Below are positions 6,322 through 10,132 of a stretch of DNA of 10,132 bases, piece by piece (position 1 is the stretch's first letter; each line of letters opens with the position of its first letter). The DNA lies in contig JAUPUR010000019.1 in the NCBI GenBank assembly GCA_030917445.1, forward strand, positions 1-10,132, written 5' to 3'. The translations under genes were made by a program, and so were the position numbers. This DNA is from Patescibacteria group bacterium (GTDB lineage Bacteria; Patescibacteriota; Microgenomatia; Levybacterales; UBA12049). The notes under the pieces are model-generated. The model was given only the letters and a program-made list of their open reading frames with translations. It did not search any database and was not told the DNA's origin.

Positions 6322-8160
6322 TTACCAATCAGTCCCGTCTGTATAAAGGATGCTTCTATTTGTATTTTCTTGAACAACGCCTGGAGGAAGTTCAGATACA
6401 AATCTCGAGACAGTATTCATTGACCTTTGTCCAAAGAAAAGACGTTTTCTTGCATGGGTCAAGAAAAGTTTTTCTTTTGCTCTGGTCATTCCTACATAGC
6501 AAAGACGACGCTCTTCTTCTAACTCATTTTTATCCATTAGCGCACGTGAGTGAGGAAAAAGACCCTCTTCCATTCCAATCATAAAAACAACGGGAAATTC
6601 AAGCCCTTTCGCAGCATGAAGGGTCATAAGTGTGACTGCATTTTTTAACCCCCCTTTCGCTTTCTCTGAGACGTACTCTTGTTCGACCAAAGCAACATTT
6701 TCAAGAAATTCAGAAATATTGGGAAAGGAAAGTGCTACTGAACGTAGTTCTTTTATATTTTCAAGACGAGATCTATCTTCTTCATCTTTTTCATCAAAAA
6801 AGTCTAAATACCCTGTGGCTTTCACTACACCATCAAGGAGGTCAATCGTTACTGAGTCATCGGTGAGAGGATTTTCTTTTTGATAAGCGAAAAATTTAAG
6901 CATTCTTCCTTTACCAATTTTTTCCACCCTTTTTTTTGCAATTGATTCTTCAGGATTAACAACTAGTCGAAGATAAGATAGAACGTCCTTTATTTCCTTT
7001 CTTTCATAAAAGCGTGTTCCCCCTATAAGAATATACGGAATTCCGTGATGAAGAAACGCTTCTTCAACTACACGTGATTGTGCGTTAGTTCTATATAAAA
7101 TTGCAACATCGCTTAATTTACTTATCCCAAGTGAAATAATAGTTCGAATAATAAAATCTGCCTCATCTTGTTCATTGAGTGCGTCATACATTTCAAGTGG
7201 TTCCCCTGCAGGATTTTCGGTCCACAGACTGAGAACGGGATGGGATGTGTTTTTAGAAATTACTGCTGAAGCAGCATCAAGAATTTTTTGAGTTGAGCGG
7301 TAGTTTTGTGAGAGTGAAAAGGTTTGAGTACCTGCAAAGTCATTTTTAAACTTAATGAGATTACGATAATCTGCCCCTCTCCAACTGTAAATACTTTGAG
7401 AAAAATCACCAACGACACACACATTCAACCATCTTTGTGAGAGAAGTTTTGTTAACACATATTGTGCTCGGTTAGTGTCCTGGTATTCATCTATAAGGAT
7501 ATATTGAAAAAGTTCTTGGTATTTATGCAAAATCTCTGAATTTTCTCTGAAAAGCCGTACTGTTTTAAGAATGAGATCATCAAAATCAACGGCATCATTT
7601 TCTTTGAGAATTTTTTGATAAAGTGGATATACTTTTGCAACGGTTTGTTGAAAAAGTCCTCGGGCGAATGTTTCATATTCATCGGCATAAATCAACTCAT
7701 TTTTTGCACCAGAAATTGTCGCGAGGATTGAGTTTGGCTTAAAATCTTTTTGAGAAAGTGTGAGATGATTCATCGCTGCTTTTATCGCTTCAAGCTGATC
7801 CGATGAATCATAAATAACAAAATTTTTTGAGAGACCGATTTTATGTCCTTCTTTTCTTAAAATTCTTGCACACAATGAATGAAAGGTTGCAACTTGAGGC
7901 TTTCCACTAATTTTTTCCGGAAGTGTGTGCATAAAAGTATGTATCCTTTCTTTCATTTCCTGAGCTGCTTTGTTGGTAAAAGTTACCATAAGAATATTTT
8001 CTGGGGTAATATTCTTTTCAAGTATCAGATACATCACTTTATATGTAAGAACCCTTGTCTTTCCCGAACCAGCACCAGCAAGGATAATCATTGGGCCATC
8101 AGTGTGCAAGACTGCTTTTCTTTGTTCAGGATTTAGGTCATTGAGGAGTGTTTGTGTCAT
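6322..8160 (-). CDS. uvrD: UvrD/PcrA-type superfamily 1 DNA helicase, short form
   Basis: This is a 3'-5' helicase for excision repair and for clearing replication forks. All SF1A motifs are visible: Q motif LNPEQRKAV (9-17), Walker A AGAGSGKT (28-35), Ia VTFTNKAAQEMKERI (59-73), Ib TFHSL (92-96), II IDEYQDTN (223-230), III GDFSQSIYSWRGAD (251-264), IV QNYRST (285-290), V TLMTLHAAKGLEFPVVF (510-526) and VI RRLCYVGMTRAKEKL (551-565). Motif III has Phe-Ser where E. coli UvrD has Asp-Asp; the Gln and Tyr are kept. At 612 residues it is shorter than the usual 650-730. Part of the loss is in the 2B region between NPEES (402-406) and TGYLDF (449-454), about 35-40 residues shorter than PcrA by eye, and the C-terminal tail is minimal. 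It is divergent from tpiA. UvrD versus PcrA naming is arbitrary. Confidence 0.95.
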   Translation of the reverse strand: MTQTLLNDLNPEQRKAVLHTDGPMIILAGAGSGKTRVLTYKVMYLILEKNITPENILMVTFTNKAAQEMKERIHTFMHTLPEKISGKPQVATFHSLCARILRKEGHKIGLSKNFVIYDSSDQLEAIKAAMNHLTLSQKDFKPNSILATISGAKNELIYADEYETFARGLFQQTVAKVYPLYQKILKENDAVDFDDLILKTVRLFRENSEILHKYQELFQYILIDEYQDTNRAQYVLTKLLSQRWLNVCVVGDFSQSIYSWRGADYRNLIKFKNDFAGTQTFSLSQNYRSTQKILDAASAVISKNTSHPVLSLWTENPAGEPLEMYDALNEQDEADFIIRTIISLGISKLSDVAILYRTNAQSRVVEEAFLHHGIPYILIGGTRFYERKEIKDVLSYLRLVVNPEESIAKKRVEKIGKGRMLKFFAYQKENPLTDDSVTIDLLDGVVKATGYLDFFDEKDEEDRSRLENIKELRSVALSFPNISEFLENVALVEQEYVSEKAKGGLKNAVTLMTLHAAKGLEFPVVFMIGMEEGLFPHSRALMDKNELEEERRLCYVGMTRAKEKLFLTHARKRLFFGQRSMNTVSRFVSELPPGVVQENTNRSILYTDGTDW

Positions 8161-8202
8161 AGACTATACTTATGTGTATACAGTGAAAACTCATTGTAAC
8201 AT
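8152..8202. promoter_or_regulatory. Divergent uvrD/tpiA promoter region around palindrome TGTATACA
   Basis: The 42-base gap (8161-8202) contains the perfect palindrome TGTATACA at 8173-8180, which gives a TATACA -10 box on both strands. For tpiA, TTGTGT at 8152-8157, inside the first codons of uvrD, lies 17 bases before TATACA (8175-8180); the leader would be about 15 bases. For uvrD, TATACA (8178 to 8173) ends 12 bases before the ATG, with a GTTACA-like -35 16 bases upstream. TATAGT at 8168 to 8163 is a second minus-strand box but sits too near the ATG to serve it. Neither gene has a Shine-Dalgarno. Confidence 0.5.
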
Positions 8203-8889
8203 ATGAAAAAACTCTTCTTTATTGCCAACTGGAAAGCAAATAAAAACACACAGGAAATGTATTCTTGGTTTATCTCATTTTTTAGTCAATCATTTATTGA
8301 GTACATTCATGCTGAAGAAAATACACATGACAAAAAAATTATCATTTGTCCACCATTTCCAATTCTCTCAGATGCGTCTGAGTATCTTTCACGGTACAAA
8401 GCAAAGATCCCAGTATCTTTAGGAGCACAGACAATCGCCTCAATAGATAGTGGAGCATATACTGGTGAAGTAACGGGTCATATGCTTGAAGGTTTGGTGA
8501 GATATGTTTTGATAGGGCATTCCGAAAGAAGGCAGCTAGGAGAGACGGATGCAGAAATTGAAAAGAAAGTAGAACAAGCACGAGCTCATAATATTGAGCC
8601 AATTCTATGTGTACAAAGCATTCATACACCTATTCCTGCAGGGACACATATTGTTGCATATGAGCCTGTTGAGTCAATTGGTACAGGAAGTCCTGACACA
8701 CCTGAGCACGCAAATGAGGTAGCAGAGTACTTTAAAGAAGAAAAAAATATTCTTTATGTTTTATATGGTGGAAGTGTGTCAAAAAGCAACGTTCATAATT
8801 TTATAAAAATGGAGTATCTTAACGGAGTCCTCGTTGGAGGAGCGAGTCTTGATCCAGATACATTTTCAGACATAGTGAGAAAAGCGTAA
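8203..8889 (+). CDS. tpiA: Triosephosphate isomerase, compact form
   Basis: The enzyme interconverts dihydroxyacetone phosphate and glyceraldehyde 3-phosphate in glycolysis, in the cytoplasm. Substrate and catalytic residues are in place: N9 and K11 in ANWKANK, the catalytic His H106 in IGHSERR, the catalytic Glu E154 in AYEPVESIGTG, and phosphate-binding YGGSV (188-192) and VGGASL (211-216). At 228 residues it is about 20 short of typical bacterial enzymes and close to archaeal length. The N-terminal hinge of the closing loop reads Pro-Val-Glu instead of the common Pro-Val-Trp. Archaeal enzymes also have Glu there (Pro-Pro-Glu). The start codon has a close family fit (MKKLFFIANWK) and a leader with no Shine-Dalgarno. 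The LCP gene follows after 28 bases but has its own promoter. Confidence 0.96.
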   Translation: MKKLFFIANWKANKNTQEMYSWFISFFSQSFIEYIHAEENTHDKKIIICPPFPILSDASEYLSRYKAKIPVSLGAQTIASIDSGAYTGEVTGHMLEGLVRYVLIGHSERRQLGETDAEIEKKVEQARAHNIEPILCVQSIHTPIPAGTHIVAYEPVESIGTGSPDTPEHANEVAEYFKEEKNILYVLYGGSVSKSNVHNFIKMEYLNGVLVGGASLDPDTFSDIVRKA

Positions 8890-8896
8890 TATTTCT

Positions 8897-8905
8897 TGAT
8901 ATAAT
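8897..8905 (+). promoter_or_regulatory. Extended -10 promoter of the LCP gene
   Basis: TGATATAAT is a perfect extended -10 (TGn plus TATAAT) just after the tpiA stop. It ends 12 bases before the ATG at 8918, which implies a start near 8912 and a leader of about 6 bases. A second box, TAGATT (8906-8911), abuts it and ends exactly 6 bases before the ATG, which would make a leaderless RNA. No -35 is visible at 17 bases. Confidence 0.65.
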
Positions 8906-8917
8906 TAGATTTCTTGT

Positions 8918-10042
8918 ATGCGAAGAGCGACCTCATCTGCCATTTCAAAGCGATTAGCATTATTTCTTATTCTGGTATTGATCTTTATCGGTGGTTTTTT
9001 ACTCGTCAAAGGGCTTAGTTATGTTCCTGTACTCTACCAATATCTCTTTCAGAAAGAAATTGAACTTAAAAAAACAGAGGATGAAAAAATTAACGTGCTT
9101 TTACTAGGAATTGGTGGTGGAAACCATGATGGTCCCCTTCTCACAGACACTATTATATTTGCAAGTATCGATCCAAAATCTCAAAAAATAACAATGATTA
9201 CAATTCCTCGTGATCTTTGGGTTCCTGAACTGAAACAGAAAATTAACTATGCATATGCTTCAGGTGAAGTAAAGCAAAAAGGGGGAGGTTTGAAGCTCAC
9301 AAAAGCAGTGGTAGGGAAAATAGTGGGCCAAGATATTGATTATGGATTTAGAGTAGACTTTAATGGTTTTATTAAAGCAGTTGATGAGGTTGGTGGAATT
9401 ACTGTTAATGTAGAAAGATCTTTTGAAGATCCAGAATATCCAATATCTGGCAAAGAAGCTGAAACATGTGGTTTTGATGGAGATGAGTTTGAAAAGAGAG
9501 CGACAGCAGAAGCTCAGTTTGAAGCATTTCCTTGTAGATATGAATATCTAAAGTTTGAAGAAGGATCACAGGTTATGGATGGAGAGACTGCTTTAAAATA
9601 TGTTCGATCACGTCATGCAATAGGACCTGAAGGAACTGATTTCGCTCGTTCAAAAAGACAGGAAAAGGTTATAGCTGCGTTAAGAGAAAAAGTAATTTCT
9701 GCAGGAACTTTTCTCAATCCTTTAACACTCGTAAGTCTTTACGATGTTTTTCGAGATAGTATAGATACAGATATTCAAAAAGAAGAATACGATGATTTTG
9801 TAAAACTTGCTCAAAAATTACAGAATGCAGAAATGAAAAATTATGTATTGGATTATGGCGATGATGAGGAAGGGAGGGAGGGTCTATTAGTAAATCCACA
9901 AATTACTGATGAGTATAATTTACAATGGGTCCTGATTCCCAGAACAGGAAATGGAAACTATACAGAAATTCAAAACTATATTTCTTGTCTTCAAGAGACT
10001 GACGGACTACAGTGTACAATTACCCCAGTTGCAACTAATTAA
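8918..10042 (+). CDS. LytR-CpsA-Psr (LCP) family cell-wall glycopolymer ligase
   Basis: LCP proteins move a glycopolymer from its polyprenyl carrier to peptidoglycan on the outer face of the membrane. A positively charged N-terminus and one membrane segment (about residues 13-31) anchor the protein with its domain outside. The LCP domain shows NVLLLGIGGG (59-68), D77 in LLTDT, IPRDLWV with R98 and D99, and the second half YVRSRH (228-233) and GTDFARSKRQ (239-248). These are the residues that bind the pyrophosphate and magnesium in the family. Between VERSFEDPEYP and the YVRSR block lies an insertion of about 40 residues with two cysteines (C184 and C206) that could form a disulfide. The tail after about 290 is acidic and ends in a segment with one more Cys (in SCLQETDGLQC there are two). 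The length of 374 fits. Which polymer is attached is unknown. Confidence 0.9.
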   Translation: MRRATSSAISKRLALFLILVLIFIGGFLLVKGLSYVPVLYQYLFQKEIELKKTEDEKINVLLLGIGGGNHDGPLLTDTIIFASIDPKSQKITMITIPRDLWVPELKQKINYAYASGEVKQKGGGLKLTKAVVGKIVGQDIDYGFRVDFNGFIKAVDEVGGITVNVERSFEDPEYPISGKEAETCGFDGDEFEKRATAEAQFEAFPCRYEYLKFEEGSQVMDGETALKYVRSRHAIGPEGTDFARSKRQEKVIAALREKVISAGTFLNPLTLVSLYDVFRDSIDTDIQKEEYDDFVKLAQKLQNAEMKNYVLDYGDDEEGREGLLVNPQITDEYNLQWVLIPRTGNGNYTEIQNYISCLQETDGLQCTITPVATN

Positions 10043-10050
10043 ATTTATCA

Positions 10051-10132
10051 ATGAAAAAGAAAAAAACAAGTAAAAAACCAATAAAGAATATCATGACAAT
10101 TCTTGTGATAATTCTTTTTCTATCACTCAGTA
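10051..10132 (+). CDS. Start of a membrane-anchored protein, truncated by the window end
   Basis: Only 27 codons are visible. They encode a strongly basic start (MKKKKTSKKPIKN) followed by a hydrophobic run (MTILVIILFLSLS). This is the look of a signal anchor or signal peptide for a protein facing outward. It begins 8 bases after the LCP stop, with no Shine-Dalgarno, so it may share that transcript and belong to the same envelope function. The family cannot be told from this piece. Confidence 0.65.
   Translation, partial: MKKKKTSKKPIKNIMTILVIILFLSLS

Noticed and set aside
1..10132. A defence island, mobile element or phage system
   Set aside because: All recognisable genes are housekeeping or envelope genes; there is no integrase, transposase, inverted terminal repeat, toxin-antitoxin pair or nuclease-helicase defence pair. 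RNase H and UvrD are not adjacent and have ordinary motifs.

Overview
The window is a very compact, AT-rich bacterial chromosome segment with nine complete protein genes and two partial ones at the edges. I see no RNA gene, insertion sequence, CRISPR array, prophage gene or long repeat. All space between genes adds up to about 190 bases, and the two convergent gene pairs overlap at their 3' ends. Convincing Shine-Dalgarno sequences are missing before nearly all starts, while -10-like boxes sit very close to several of them. The reduced style also shows in a short triosephosphate isomerase and a short UvrD-type helicase, alongside a bacterial TMTC-like glycosyltransferase, a FemAB protein and an LCP protein. 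Together these suggest a small-genome lineage such as the Candidate Phyla Radiation (Patescibacteria, perhaps Microgenomates). That placement is an inference from style, since there is no rRNA here to anchor it. The standard genetic code fits: every gene reads through without in-frame TGA and ends in TAA or TAG.

Layout. Bases 1-648 (+) hold the C-terminal end of a ClpB-type disaggregase, followed 4 bases later by a type 1 RNase H with an unusual Cys-containing N-terminal extension (653-1261). Next is a 391-residue protein of unknown function with a textbook twin-arginine signal (1300-2475). It converges on a manganese-type superoxide dismutase (2465-3085, -). Divergent from sodA is a membrane-anchored methyltransferase of the protein-lysine methyltransferase (FAM173-like) type (3122-3661, +). 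It converges on a two-gene minus-strand unit of a FemAB-type aminoacyltransferase (5269-6291) and, 3 bases downstream, a TMTC-like membrane glycosyltransferase with C-terminal TPRs (3658-5265). Upstream on the same strand lies a UvrD/PcrA helicase (6322-8160). A 42-base divergent promoter region separates it from tpiA (8203-8889, +), followed by an LCP-family cell-wall ligase (8918-10042) and the first 27 codons of another membrane-anchored protein (10051 to the end).

How the genes fit together. One theme is the cell envelope: FemAB (peptide cross-bridge of peptidoglycan), the TMTC-like enzyme (probable sugar transfer from a polyprenyl carrier to exported protein), the LCP ligase (glycopolymer attachment to the wall) and the Tat-type exported protein. 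The second theme is stress and housekeeping: ClpB, SodA, RNase H, UvrD and TpiA. The most interesting points are the unknown Tat protein, the FemAB-TMTC pair, the RNase H N-terminal module, and a recurring TANNNT box exactly 6 bases before several start codons that points to leaderless or near-leaderless transcription.
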